A DNA stretch of 64,000 nucleotides from Adineta steineri (Eukaryota > Rotifera > Eurotatoria > Adinetida > Adinetidae), in assembly GCA_905250115.1 (NCBI GenBank), contig CAJNOI010000118.1:107028-171027 (forward strand), given 5' to 3'. Positions 47,776 through 59,823 of the stretch are shown in pieces. The notes beneath the pieces are model-generated. The model was not told the origin of the DNA, did no database searches, and was given only the letters and a program-made list of their open reading frames with translations. The position numbers and the translations under genes are program-made. Numbering within the stretch: the stretch's first letter is position 1; each line of letters starts with the position of its first letter.

Positions 47776-48979
47776 CTTTTTTTTTGATAATTTTTATTCG
47801 ATAAAATAATATATTGATATACACAATATGTGTCTTTATAAATCAAATATAATGGATTATATGTCGATAGAAAATGAATTAGAAATTTTATAACATGAAA
47901 CAATTCTCTTAAGAATGAATAGTTTATTATCAAAATCATGTAAAAGAGATTTATGATCAAATATAAAAGAAAGTTTTGAAGTATTGACTAATCATAAAAC
48001 AATTACAAAAGAAACGAACTTTTAACGATTAATTAATTTTATTGATTATAATTTTCTTTTTTCGAGATGCAATTTTAGTAGACAGAATATTGTTATTATT
48101 AGTATCGTTATTGAAAGAAATATTTATACAGTTTGTTTTGTACTTATTCTAAGGACATCTCTTATTATCTATCACGTTTATAAAGCACGTGAATATGCCT
48201 TTTTCCTCTTGTTTTTTTTCATATTAGATCAATGTGTCGTTGTAATGGTAACTGTTTTTTAGCTGTATTGGATATTTATTTTTCCGAAGCATCCATCCGA
48301 AAAAATATTTCTAATGTTTAAAATATATCATAAAAAATTCTTAAATTATTTCAAAAGTTATAATATGAGATATAATGAGATGATTTTAGGAAAACAACGA
48401 TTGAATTTTATCTCAACGGATGTCACTATAAGTTATACTATAGATTAATAGTGGATACGAAGTATAGATCAGATGTCATAGGATCTATGTACTAGGAAAT
48501 ACTATTGAAGAGTACACAAAGACACGTCATCTAGATTATTCATGCTTGTACTCTATTCTGTTGGTATTTCCGCAAGAATTGTTGTTTTCGAAGTGATATT
48601 ACGCGGGAATATTTAGAACAATATCAATGAGTTATAACAGAACTTCTTTAATAATAAAAATTCTTCTCTTCTGTTTTTATCATTATGATTGATTATAGTC
48701 TTTTATGAGTCTTCTCTAGTATTAGAGATAATTTTTTGATACAAAGAATGTACCTACATGATACATATGCGATAGATGTGGTTAGTAATCAAAACTTATA
48801 CTTCTTCATAGTGGCACATGTCAGTAATTCTATTTCTTATATTAAACATCCAATGAAAAAGAACGAACACAAAGTCCAAGTGTTGTCTTTTTGAAAAAAA
48901 AAGAAACATCGCTGATCGAATTCTCTTGAGAGTCAAAATAGCAACAAGTTTGACTAATATAAACAATATTTAAGTCGTA
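47776..48979. other. Intergenic region between divergent CCDC113-like gene and CCZ1 relic
   Basis: About 1.2 kb of AT-rich DNA. No coding signal or repeat was recognised. It presumably carries two promoters. Confidence 0.6.
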
Positions 48980-51478
48980 ATGGCATCATCTAATGAACAC
49001 ATACCATCAAGTATTTATCTTGTTGATTATTTTATTTATTGCCCGTTATTCTGTGAAAAAGAAGGACAGGTTTGATAAAAAAACAACAATATTGTTTTTT
49101 CTTTTCAATAAACAAATTCTTTAGGAAGCTCGAAAAATTCTTTATTATTATCCATCTGATACAGAAATTGATCGTCAAATACGTACAGTTGGTTACTGTG
49201 AAGGTTTAGTTGAATTTACTGAGTATGTTTAATTAACTCATAGAAAAAACGAAGAATTTATTTCATTGAAGAACTTTTGCATTTGATGATCCATGTGAAA
49301 GTATACATTTTCAAAAGTCTCGTCTTTTATTTTATCAAGTTGAAAATGATATCTGTCTTGCTATGGTAAGAATTCATATTCATATGTTTTTTTCTTTGAT
49401 ATTTATTTAAGACACTTTATGTTCCAGTTATTAAACAAAAGAAAGATGATAAAACTATTACTGAATATTATGATGAACATATTAATGATAGACTTATGTT
49501 AACTATTTTAAAAATGTCATATGAATATTTTGTTGTAAGTCGTTATTATGAAACAAACAATTGAAAACATATTTTATTAATCTATCAAGTTACAATATGG
49601 TACAATGTCTACATTAATTCATCGTAATAGTGTCGATGAATTAAGATATATACTTAAAGTATATTTTGATAAAGCAAGTAGTTAATTCATTTCTTTTGTT
49701 TTGTTGTATATCTAATTATGTTATTATATTTAGTTTATTCAATATCATATACATAATATGATACGTGATGTCACAATTGATTCTTCTTATTTCGGTATAC
49801 AATATCTTGCAATCGATCGACGATTTGTTTTTAAATTTCAAACAATTTTACGACGATTTCAATTACATCTTCCATCAATTAAAGAAATGATTTTTATTTA
49901 TCGTGATCAACTTATATGGTATATTAGAATAATATTCATCTAGGAAATTAATATATATAGATATTTCTCAGGAGTGGACTTAATCAAGATGATACTATTA
50001 CAATCTACTCGTTTTTTCGTCTCTATTATTGGCCACATATTAAAAATTTATCACATACAACTAATATACGGTAAGAACAAATATCCGATAGACTTGTAGA
50101 TTTCTATGAAGTTAAACAATTAATGATCATATAAACTTGATATGTTGCATATTTGTAAAGAAAATTAGATCATATTTCAAACCTAAGACCTTTTAACTTT
50201 TATTTTTAAAAGTAATTATTTTTAATCTTGAAAAGAAAAACGAATAGAATGTTTTTTTTTCTTTCTATTCTTTCTTTTATAATTCTTCATATATATGTGT
50301 GTGATTTTAAAATTCCCTCGAGAATTAAAGATTGATATTAACTATAATTATATAAATATTCAATGAAGAGAAATGATTTACTATCTTATTTTTCATTTGT
50401 ACTCATAAACATTTTGTTTTTCTAGGTACTTAACGATCGATTGAAATGCAATTCCAGCTGATGAATTAATTCTATCAACAAGTTTAACTAGTCAAGAATT
50501 TTTTCTAGGAAATCTATGTATAAAATATCGAATACTGGTTATACACTTACATTTATTTACTATGTTTTGTGTTTTTCCTAATGGTAAATAAGAAATTTTA
50601 AAATTTGTTTTCTTAGTTAAATATAAATATTTGTTTTTTCATTTTTAAGAAAATAATGATTTATCTAACGATGAAAAAATATTCTCAATCGTTGAATTAT
50701 TTAAAAATGATTTGGAAATTTTATTGCCTAGTTTTTAAGAATATCTACGAAGAAAATTTTCAATGTTTGTATTTTAATCGAAAATAGATATAAGACCTAG
50801 AAAAGAAAATTATATGTTTATTTTATAGAATTGACAATACTATGAAACATGTGTATTTTAATAAAATAAATATGGCTTATTCAGCAGCAATCGTGAATTA
50901 ACTAGTCCTGCTAATCATCTTACAAATACACTTGCTGAAGATGTACAATGGTATGTTTGTCTTATGAAAAGTTATTTTTAAATAGATTATTAGAATCGTG
51001 TGGTATTGCATATATGTTTCAATTTTATTTTTTTAAGTCTTCATTTACGTGGGCAGATTGAATTTAATTAGGTTTTAAAACTGTCATTGGAAGATAAATC
51101 ATTTGAGTGCAGATCGAATCGAAAAATGTTTTGATTGGTTTTTCTTTCTATTTTATATTTATTTTGAATGAGTCATAATTGAATAAAATTGTTTTCTATT
51201 GTAAATTTGCGTAAGAGCGAGGACATGATTCAATGTCTTTAGGTTTCATCCTACTGGTGAAATAATGGTCAAACGTGAAAATGATCCATGGATAATAGCT
51301 AAACGATCCGATATGCGTGAATTATTAGTAATTGTTAATCAAAAATCTGCAAATTTAAAAGAAATTAGTGGTAAAATATCATTTATTGAATAATATTAAT
51401 TGAATACGAACTTTTGATTTAGATAAAATCAAGCAAATATTTTCTACACAATTTAATAATATTTTACTGTTAGAATGA
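48980..51478 (+). pseudogene. CCZ1: CCZ1 (vacuolar fusion protein) with nonsense codons and a frameshift
   Basis: CCZ1 pairs with MON1 as the Rab7 guanine-exchange factor. Homology runs over the whole length: 'FIYCPLFCEKEGQ', 'KILYYYPSDTEIDRQIRTVG', 'YRDQLIW', 'SGLNQDD', 'HVYFNKINMAYS', 'DPWIIAKRSDMRELLVIVNQ' and the end 'STQFNNILLLE'. Introns are intact, one apparently GC-AG (donor GCAAGT at about 49675). Three defects remain under any splice choice tried: TGA at about 50445 shortly after 'YLTID'; TAA at about 50737 after 'EILLPSF', with homology continuing beyond it; and a one-base frame change at about 50885 between 'MAYS' and 'SNRELTSP'. The N-terminal half and the C-terminal 60 residues are undamaged, so the decay is recent. 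A sequencing error or an unusual short form is possible but would need three coincidences. Confidence 0.8.
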
Positions 51479-51627
51479 TTTTTGTTTTTCAAAATAAATT
51501 TTTTATTTTATTTTCTTTTTGTTTTATAATATTCTTTTCTTATTAATCTATTTTGTAGACAAGGGAATAACCCGATATGATACGATTTTTAACTAAATCT
51601 AATCGTTATCTCTTAAACAAGTGAATT
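51479..51627 (+). promoter_or_regulatory. Pyrimidine tract and AG upstream of TSC22D; possible trans-splice acceptor
   Basis: Only 149 bp separate the CCZ1 stop from the TSC22D ATG. Within it lie a long T-rich stretch (51480-51555) and TTTTGTAG ending at 51558, about 70 bp before the ATG. This is either the 3' splice site of a 5' UTR intron or an SL trans-splicing site. Rotifers are known to use spliced leaders. Confidence 0.45.
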
Positions 51628-54347
51628 ATGAATGGGCAATCAACAGTAAACCATCCAACAAATAATAATGAACAGTTAATTGGAAAATTTCATGTGGTAA
51701 ATGTTGATAAGTTACCCATAAATCCAATTAGTAGTCATGATGAGACAATACCTACTACTGCTGCTGCTGGTGGTCAACAACAACCAGCAGCAGCAGTACA
51801 AATACAACCACCACCACCAGCATCGTCAACTACGGATGAGTCAGGATGTGCATCACGTTTTCAAATGATACGTGTTGATAGAAATTTTGGACGCGGCCGA
51901 TGGAAAGTCAATGATTATGAACCACCTGAAAATATCTCAACGTCAACTAATCAACCGGTGAATACAATTGAAAATGAGCCTGTAAACATTTCCAGTTCAA
52001 CAACATTGTCGACTATACCAGCAGCATCAATAAATACCCTACCGAATAATATACCACCTGGTTTACTAGGTGATCCCAATGCTACTTCATCTGCAACACT
52101 TACTGCTACAGCTGCTGTAAGAATTGTTTTTTGTTTTCATTTATTTGTATGTATACATAAAGCTATATATTTTTCAGTCAGCTGCTGCTGCTGCTGCAAC
52201 TGCTTTTCAACAGCAACAACAAAGATTAGCAATGAACAATCCAGCTGCAGTTGTACCAACTGCCAATGTTCCACCTCAAGCTGGTCTTATTCACCCTTAT
52301 CCGCCACAAACATTAACTAATATGGGAGCACCTAATCAACCATTCCTTATGTCGAATCATCCTCAATTCGGTTATTATCCATTTTTTCCAAATCCTTACT
52401 CACCTTATGGACCTCAATGGGCTGCTTTAGCTGCTGCTGCTGCTAATTATATGCCTCATCCACAAATGCCATCACATCCACAACAACTATCTCAAATACC
52501 ACCTGGAAATCTCGGTGATGTTATTCGTTATTCGGATACAGGTACATTTTCTTAACTTTTCATTTCTTATTTATTAGATTATAAAATCATTGAAAAACCT
52601 ATTTTATAAATCAATTCTTTTTTACTTTTAGTTCCAGATGTAACTAATGAAAATCCAGTGATGACTTCTGTCCCATTTCCAAATCCAAATAATGATCACT
52701 TAAACGCTCAAATGGCTGCTGCTCCTTTCATATATACTGCTCATCATCCAACATACGTTTCACAAGCACCACCCAATGGTACTTCACCTTATGCAACTGT
52801 AGCATCTTATCATCCTGCTCCACCACCTCCATCAATTATTCCACCAACACAACCTTTATCACTCGCTCAAGTTATTCCAAATAACACTAGTGATAACCAA
52901 CAACAACAACAGCAGCAACAACAACAGCAACAACAACAACAACAATCTCATCAAGTACCATCATCGCAACAACAAGTTCCAATTCTCACTTCACCTAAAC
53001 ATGATACATCATCAACAAAAACTCCTGTTCAACAAGCAACTATACCAAAAACAACAACAGCGACCGTTCCAACAAATCTAACAAAACCTCTAACAACAAC
53101 AGCAAATGGTGTTAATAATGATACATTAAGGACAACATTAGCAACAGCAGCAACAAATCCAACACATATAGCCGATCTATTATCATCATCACCTTCAATA
53201 TTAAATTCTCAACCACCACCATCACTTCTATCCCCAATAACAGTTCAAACAAATAATCTAACTAAAACAACAACAACTTCATTAAATGATATGTGGCCAT
53301 ATACAACAAATGGTTCGCAATTAAACTTAACTCAAGCAGCAGCTCAAACAGCTGCTGTTACAGCTGTTGCAGCCATGGGTTTATTAACTAATGAAAATAG
53401 CAAAAATACTGAAATAGCAAATGAAATTCTCAAAGAATTAACAACACCGACAAAACAAAATAAGTAAGTTTAGAAAAAAAACGAATTGATTATTTCGTTA
53501 ATTTGTTTAATTCCATCCCCATTTTTCAAGCTTCAGTTTCTCCGAGAGACGAGGTCGCTTTAGAAATAGACGACAGCGCAGGTATTCGAAATATTTATAT
53601 CACAATACATATTGATCGATAAAATCTGAAAATATCAAACAAAAGAAAATAATTTAGATTTGATTCATTATTAATCAATCGAATGATGATACTCACGCTT
53701 TTATTTTTCGGTTAATTGCTCTGCTCAAGAAAAAAAGAATATGAAATGAATGATAATTTCTTCTCAATCATTATTTATATTAAGAGCTATTCTTTTTCTA
53801 CTTTTGCTCATTGTAATTTATGTATATATACATATTGGCATGAAAATACGCTTATATTTCTTTTGTTTTTCATTTTAGTACAACTGATATTGACAATAAA
53901 ATCTCTGCGGCTATGGTAAGTAAAATTAAAAGATGTACTATTATAGAATATCATATATTTTAGGATCTTGTTAAAATGCATTTGTTATCCGCTGTTCGCG
54001 AAGAAGTAACTGAATTACGTCAACAAATTCGAACACTTAATGAAAAAGTGAATAGTCTCGAACATGAAAATGCATTTCTATGTCAACATGTACCCAGTGA
54101 AATCCGTGCTCAATATATACCGTTATTTGTCGGTTCATCTGCTGCAAATGATTCATCAAATTCTACGACCACTGCAACGACTACGGCTCCTACTATTCCT
54201 TCATCGTCTAGTCAATCGATGCCAACAGCCTCTATATCATCACTTCCTTCATCCATAGCACAGCAGCCATCCTTATCGACTACATCACAACTACCATTAT
54301 TACCACCACCACCACCGCCTGCATCAATAAACCTTCCTCCAACTTGA
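51628..54347 (+). CDS. TSC22D1: TSC22 domain family protein (long isoform type)
   Basis: Exons 51628-52116, 52178-52541, 52632-53463, 53531-53581, 53879-53915 and 53964-54347, in frame, give about 720 residues. The C-terminal TSC-box is diagnostic: 'DNKISAAMDLVKMHLLSAV', then 'REEVTELRQQIRTLNEKV' and a leucine zipper 'NSLEHENAFLCQHV'. The N-terminal 'CASRFQMIRVDRNFGRGRW' is the conserved box of long TSC22D/bunched isoforms, so both conserved regions are present. Between them lie Ala-, Pro- and Gln-rich low-complexity stretches with a polyQ of about 17 (52899-52950). These proteins dimerise and act in growth control and osmotic stress signalling. A small Arg-rich exon (53531-53581, 'RRGRFRNRRQR') between the middle and the TSC-box is unusual and could be alternatively spliced. 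The paralogue number (D1 to D4) cannot be told. Confidence 0.9.
52899..52950 (+). repeat. CAA/CAG repeat coding for polyglutamine
   Basis: A run of mostly CAA with a few CAG codons in the TSC22D gene, about 17 glutamines; mixed codons suggest moderate stability. Confidence 0.85.
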
Positions 54348-54428
54348 TCTTGTTATTTAAAAAAAATTTTTTGTTTTTCTTTTCTTTCCTCTTTTTATCG
54401 ATTACGTATTCATTCTCTCTCTTTCTTT

Positions 54429-54430
54429 TG

Positions 54431-54462
<32 letters not shown>

Positions 54463-54465
54463 CGT
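54429..54465. repeat. (GT)n microsatellite
   Basis: About 18 GT units with two C interruptions, just downstream of the TSC22D stop codon, probably in the 3' UTR. Confidence 0.9.
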
Positions 54466-57400
54466 CTATGTCTTCGTCAGTATACTATATGAACGTAAAC
54501 CTTTGATCAATGGATGATTTCATAAGAAATCGTCAATTTCAAATCTCTTCTAACTTTTAGTGTATAAAACGAACAAAATTGGCTTTGTTTCAAACTACAA
54601 TTCTATAAGTTTTCGACACAAAATATCGATAAGTGTACTCATACAATATTGAAAAGATAATTTAAATTTAATTTGATATATGCTAAAGTGAATGTATTCA
54701 TACTTTAAAGTAGATCAATTAAAATTTCTTTAATTGCAGAAATGAATATATCAGAGTTTTTTCGAGTACGCATACCTTGATCTAGAATATTCTGTCTGAA
54801 TCGAATAGTCATTTCGAAAACATGAGATTTGTATTGATAACTAGTATGGTCTACATATTTTTCAAGCGCCTTTATAGTTAATGTTATAATAATCACGTTT
54901 TATCTGCTTCTCATTTCTTGCAAGAAATTTTTATATTCTACCGTCTTTAGCTTTATTACGTTACATGTGGACCTGGAAGAAAAAAACAAGTAGCAGTCAG
55001 TAACGTGCATAGTAATACTCATCAACCTTGTTTGCATTTTTCCTTTACACGTAATAACAAAGGGATTTTTCCCAGTCGTATATAATGATAAGAAATAATC
55101 CCATAGTGTTGAAAGTTATCGTTAATTTATTTAAAACAATCTTTTTATTCTGAATATTTGATAATTGTATTTGTGAATATAAAAAAATGTGTTTTTCAAA
55201 TTGATGTACTTCCTTTTATTAAATGTTCTATGTTTTCATAGAAATTCAATAGGGATTTCATGTCATAAGATAAAATATTATCAATTCAATGATCTAGAAA
55301 ATTTATGGTTAATATTCGGAAGAGAATAATGAGATCTATTAATAAAAATTATCACAGCTTGTTCTATTAAAATATTAAATTACATGAGTGAGAAAAAAGG
55401 AAGAAATTAATATTTCTATTCTAAAGCAAAAAAAAGTCATGATTAAGAATATGTCACAAACATTTAGATAAATATCATGCTTTGATAAAATTCTATATAA
55501 TTGAAAACAAATCTATTCTGTTTATATTAATTTCGAAATATTTCCTAAATAACATTGATGAAAAATTTTAATCATAAGAAAGTATGTTACTTTATTTCAT
55601 AGAGCACAATCAGTCATGATCCAAAGATTTTTCAATTACGAAATAGCATACTTCAATTTTCACCTGACTTTAATCAAGGTTTCCCTTATTTTTCATTCAT
55701 ACAAGAATTTTGTTTTTGCTCTATTTATCAAAAAAAAACGAAGCTTTTTCAAAAATTCAATGAGATAACTAATGTACCACATACTGATAACATAATAACA
55801 CGTCCAAGTGTCATGACATTTATATATCAATTATTTTAATTCTTAGCCGTCTGATGCTAAAATCATATTTAAGAATTGTTTTTAAAACAATATAATTACG
55901 AAAGAAGTATATGAACTCTTTAGCATTAATAGATTATTAACAGTATCTGGATTTTCCTCTCAGTTATTAATTATATATAACTAGATACAATGAAGTGTAA
56001 AATTGATGATTATAAATCTTGAATTTATTCTTTTCGATATGTTTTTTCCAAGTTACAGTAGACGTTTGCAATGATAAGCAATTTACATGGGGAACAAATA
56101 TTTATTTTCTATACATAAAATAAAGGAAGAAAAGAACATCAATAATTGTTTTATGGGAGTCCTTTTTTTTTCTAGGAAATAAATATTGTACTTGGTTTTT
56201 TCTCTTTTTGCTTCCCATCGATTACTAATCGATTAACTGAATTATACGAATTATTTCTTTTTCTACCTTATCATTAAATACACATGAAATGATTCATATA
56301 ATTCTAAATTTATGACATAAAAGCAATGCACGAAAATAAAATCTAATGGTTTCTCTTCATTAGCTTGAAATGACATAGAATAAATATTATTGACATATAG
56401 ACATGCGTCAAAAATATAAATATGACTGTTTATAAGGATGACTGAGAAATGATATTTATTTAATATTTCTAAATTTCAGAAGAGACATAGCAATAACAAT
56501 TTTATTGGTTGTTATGCCAAACATGTTTCAAACATTAAATAATGACTCATATATATATGTATAGATACATAGTTACATTGAATTCCTAATTTATTCTATT
56601 TGACATTGATATTTTTCTTTTCTAATGATTAAATCTAAGTTTCATTTAATATAGTTGTTTTGTATTGATAATCGTGGGCGCCAGGCCACGTTTGAAGAAA
56701 GAACAACAAATGAAAATGTGCTTACGTAGGTAGAATAGTTTTCTGTCAAAGAAGCAGCTGTGACTACTATTCGAAGTCTCACTATCTTTCTTGTTTTGTT
56801 TTTAAAGACTGATAAAAAAAAGAAAATGAAAGACATATCGAAAAATAATAAGACATATACGTAGATTGTTATTTCTTATCAATGAATCTTTTTTTAATTA
56901 CATATTAGTTCGAAGAAAAAAAACAGGTGTATTAATAGATCGTTATGAATGAAATAAATATTAGAAAATAAAAGAATAATATATGTCAAAAGGGATTTAC
57001 ATGACTTTCAGAATCAAATAAATAAATAAATAAATAAATGAAAAGCAAAAAAACATTATGATTAAAGTAAGAATATCTGATAAGTATTATATTGTTTTTT
57101 TTTTTGTTTCTTAAATGTTATTTTAATTATATATTTCTTTTATTTTCTATTCATACTTTAATGCGATTGAAGTATATTATAACTAAAGAAATGTTTCAGC
57201 TGCAAGTGATATTATTTTTTATTCTTAGAAATCTTGCGTAATTAATATATTTTTATTTTGTTGTTCTGTTGAAAATATTATTTTTTTGAGATATTTATCA
57301 CATTTTTTTTATTCGTATTTATTTTTAATAGACTGCTATAAATAAATTGTTCCAGTATAACAAGAAAAAAAGTAGCAACATAGGTATAATATTGCCATGC

Positions 57401-57868
57401 TATAGTTATAGTGCAAATTTTTGTTTCTTAATGTTTGTATTTGTTTGCGAATGATTCATCAGTTGTCATCGTGACACGTCATCAATGTTACCCAATCCAA
57501 ACAGAATAAGAATATCAATGGAAACTTCGAGCACTTTGTATTAAAGGGTCACAAGGAGTATGTTTTCTCTCATTTACATCTCCGTCGTTCAGCTCTTTTT
57601 CTCTTTTTTTTCTTAGTTAATATAGGAAAAAGACAAACGATATTCTAGAAATTTTCATTTCATTACTGAACTGATTATTACGTAGTATATTACGTTCGAG
57701 TCTTTTTCTTCTTTTCCTTTAAAAACAATCATTAAATAGATCAAGATTTTGTTTTTTTCTATTCTTTTTTTCTCTTCTTTTCTCTGTTTTTTTCTCTTCA
57801 TTCTTGGTTCTTTCTATATAGAAGAAAGAGAAAAGAGAAATGACTGAGTGCAATACACGCCTTCACCC

Positions 57869-57876
57869 TATAAATA
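57869..57876 (+). promoter_or_regulatory. TATA box of the BTG3-like gene
   Basis: TATAAATA, 118 bp before the ATG at 57994, in a pyrimidine-rich promoter region. A CRE-like TGACACGTCA lies about 390 bp further upstream. Confidence 0.6.
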
Positions 57877-57993
57877 TAAAAGCTCGACATATATTACTTC
57901 CATACACACATATTCATTCATTTTCATTTAGGCTACAATAGATTTTTATTTTATAATTTACAAATCTATCTATAACAGAATATTAAAGAAAAG

Positions 57994-59823
57994 ATGAAGG
58001 AAGAAATTAATGCTGCACTTGATTTACTTGTATCTTATGCTTTACGTTTTGGTTCAATAAAAGAAGAACGTATTGAAAAATTTCGTACACATCTTCAAAA
58101 AGTTTTACTTGAACGTTACCAAGGCCATTGGTATCCTGGTAAGATTATCTCTCTTGTATATTTTTACTTATATTCTCAAACATTATTATTATTATTACTA
58201 TAGACAAACCTGTCAAAGGACAAGCTTATCGTTCATTAGAATTTAATAAAGAAAATGGTTATCGTGATGCTATTGTTTCTCAAACATGTAATGATTTGGG
58301 ATTTGCACCTAATCTACTCGGTATACAACATGACATAACATTATGGATTGATCCATATGAAGTAACTATTAGGTATGTTATGTCATTATGATTAGTCATT
58401 ATTGCGATGTTGGCATTGTTGTTAGTTATAGTCATTCTAATACAAAGAGTTCTTCCTCTCTCTCTCTTTATTCTGTTTCTCTTTACTCAACAAAAGTGCG
58501 TAGGTCGTATGCGCACAACCTACTCACGAGATATGATGTCATCATATACTATGACGAAGAAAAGAAGAGAACGAGCTAGTTGTTTTCATGTATTGTATGC
58601 TCTCTCTCCCTATTTTCTCCACCCACGAGGTAGTTGTTTTCCTCTTGCTTTCTTCTTCATTTTTTTTCTTTCTTTTCTTTCTTGTCATTTCGACTGTTTC
58701 CATGTCGCCTTTTTTTTCTATAGTACACAAAGACAATCACAAAAACAAAAAAACATCTAAACAAAATAAACCTTAGAGACATTATGTTTGTTTTACATAA
58801 CATCGTAAAAAAGACATTGAAAAAAAGAAAAGAAAAGAAAAGATAAAATGACCTAGGATGTACCTATATCCATATATTTATTTATTAGACTTGGAAATCA
58901 TGCATCACCAAAAGAAAATCAACAATTATTAGTTGCACGTTTTGATAGAGAAGGAAATGAACTAGTCAAAAATGATCTCGATACATTATTTACCCAAAGT
59001 CGTATACCCATGGTTACGATAAATACATTACGATTATCACCAACAAGTAGTTCATCATGTGATTCAGCTAGCTGTTCTGGTTCAACAACACCACAACGTA
59101 CATCATCACCATCGTTGAATGGACAACCATCAATAGTAGTACCACCAACAACAACAATGTATCGTAATGCTCCATTATTTACTCCACCACGAGCATTATC
59201 ACCACAAGCACCAACATTTCATATGATGCCATCAGCACCTATTCAAGTACCAGTTAAATATGAACAAAATTATTCATCACATAATAATACTGAATCCGTA
59301 TCATGTGAAGGTTCACCACTTGATGGAAATCATATTCAACCAGATCGTTCGGATACTCCACATTCAATGCATAGTACAACATCAAATGAATCATCTGATA
59401 GTGGCTATTGTGGTTATGTTGAAAGTTTTCCATGTAAGAATTTGTTAACTATTATTCTTTTTTTATATAATTTTTTTATTTTTAGATTATTATAAACTTA
59501 ATCGTTTATATAAAGCATTAGCCATACAAAAAGTTTCAATAAATTCAAATCCAATGGGAGGTAAAGTTGCAAATAATGCAACGGTGACACATCATCATCA
59601 TCAACGTCGTACACCACATCATCATCAACAACAACAACATTATTATCAACAACAACAACAACAACAATATAATAATATCATTCCATCCTCATCATCATTA
59701 TCTACTTCTCCTCCAACACCAACTCCAATGAATATAAATCAATTTGCATCTTTTTATAATCAACAATCAACATACCTTCCAATGCCAACAACAGTCGCTG
59801 ATAGTCGAAAATCTAAGTATTAA
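57994..59823 (+). CDS. BTG3: BTG/Tob antiproliferative protein, BTG3-like
   Basis: Exons 57994-58138, 58204-58372, 58889-59433 and 59486-59823 give about 398 residues. The BTG domain fills the first 120: 'MKEEINAALDLLVSYAL' resembles the BTG3 start, then box A with 'LLERYQGHWYPDKPVKGQAY' and box B with 'LWIDPYEVTIRLGNH'. BTG proteins bind the deadenylase CNOT7/8 through these boxes and promote mRNA decay. The C-terminal 270 residues are Ser/Pro-rich, with 'PLFTPPRALSP', 'ESSDSGYCGYVESFP', a His/Gln-rich stretch and no clear PAM2, so Tob is less likely than BTG3/4. Intron 2 is 516 bp and pyrimidine-rich; the others are about 50-65 bp. The long low-complexity tail exceeds that of vertebrate BTG3 (about 250 residues). 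Confidence 0.9.

Larger units (their letters stand above)
54348..57993. other. 3.6-kb intergenic region, no gene recognised
   Basis: The longest gene-free stretch. It begins with the TSC22D 3' UTR, including a (GT)n microsatellite. A slightly GC-richer patch lies at about 56670-56800, and an AAAT tetranucleotide repeat at about 57016-57040. The last 500 bp look like the BTG promoter: a CRE-like TGACACGTCA at 57472-57481 and TATAAATA at 57869-57876. Small open frames (54705-54896, 56642-56836) have no family features. Confidence 0.6.

Noticed and set aside
58407-58776. ORFs in BTG intron 2
   Set aside because: Pyrimidine-rich intron sequence open on both strands; BTG exons 2 and 3 join cleanly across it.
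1-59823. CNOT6 and BTG as a functional gene cluster
   Set aside because: They act in one pathway but are over 50 kb and many unrelated genes apart; linkage is probably chance.
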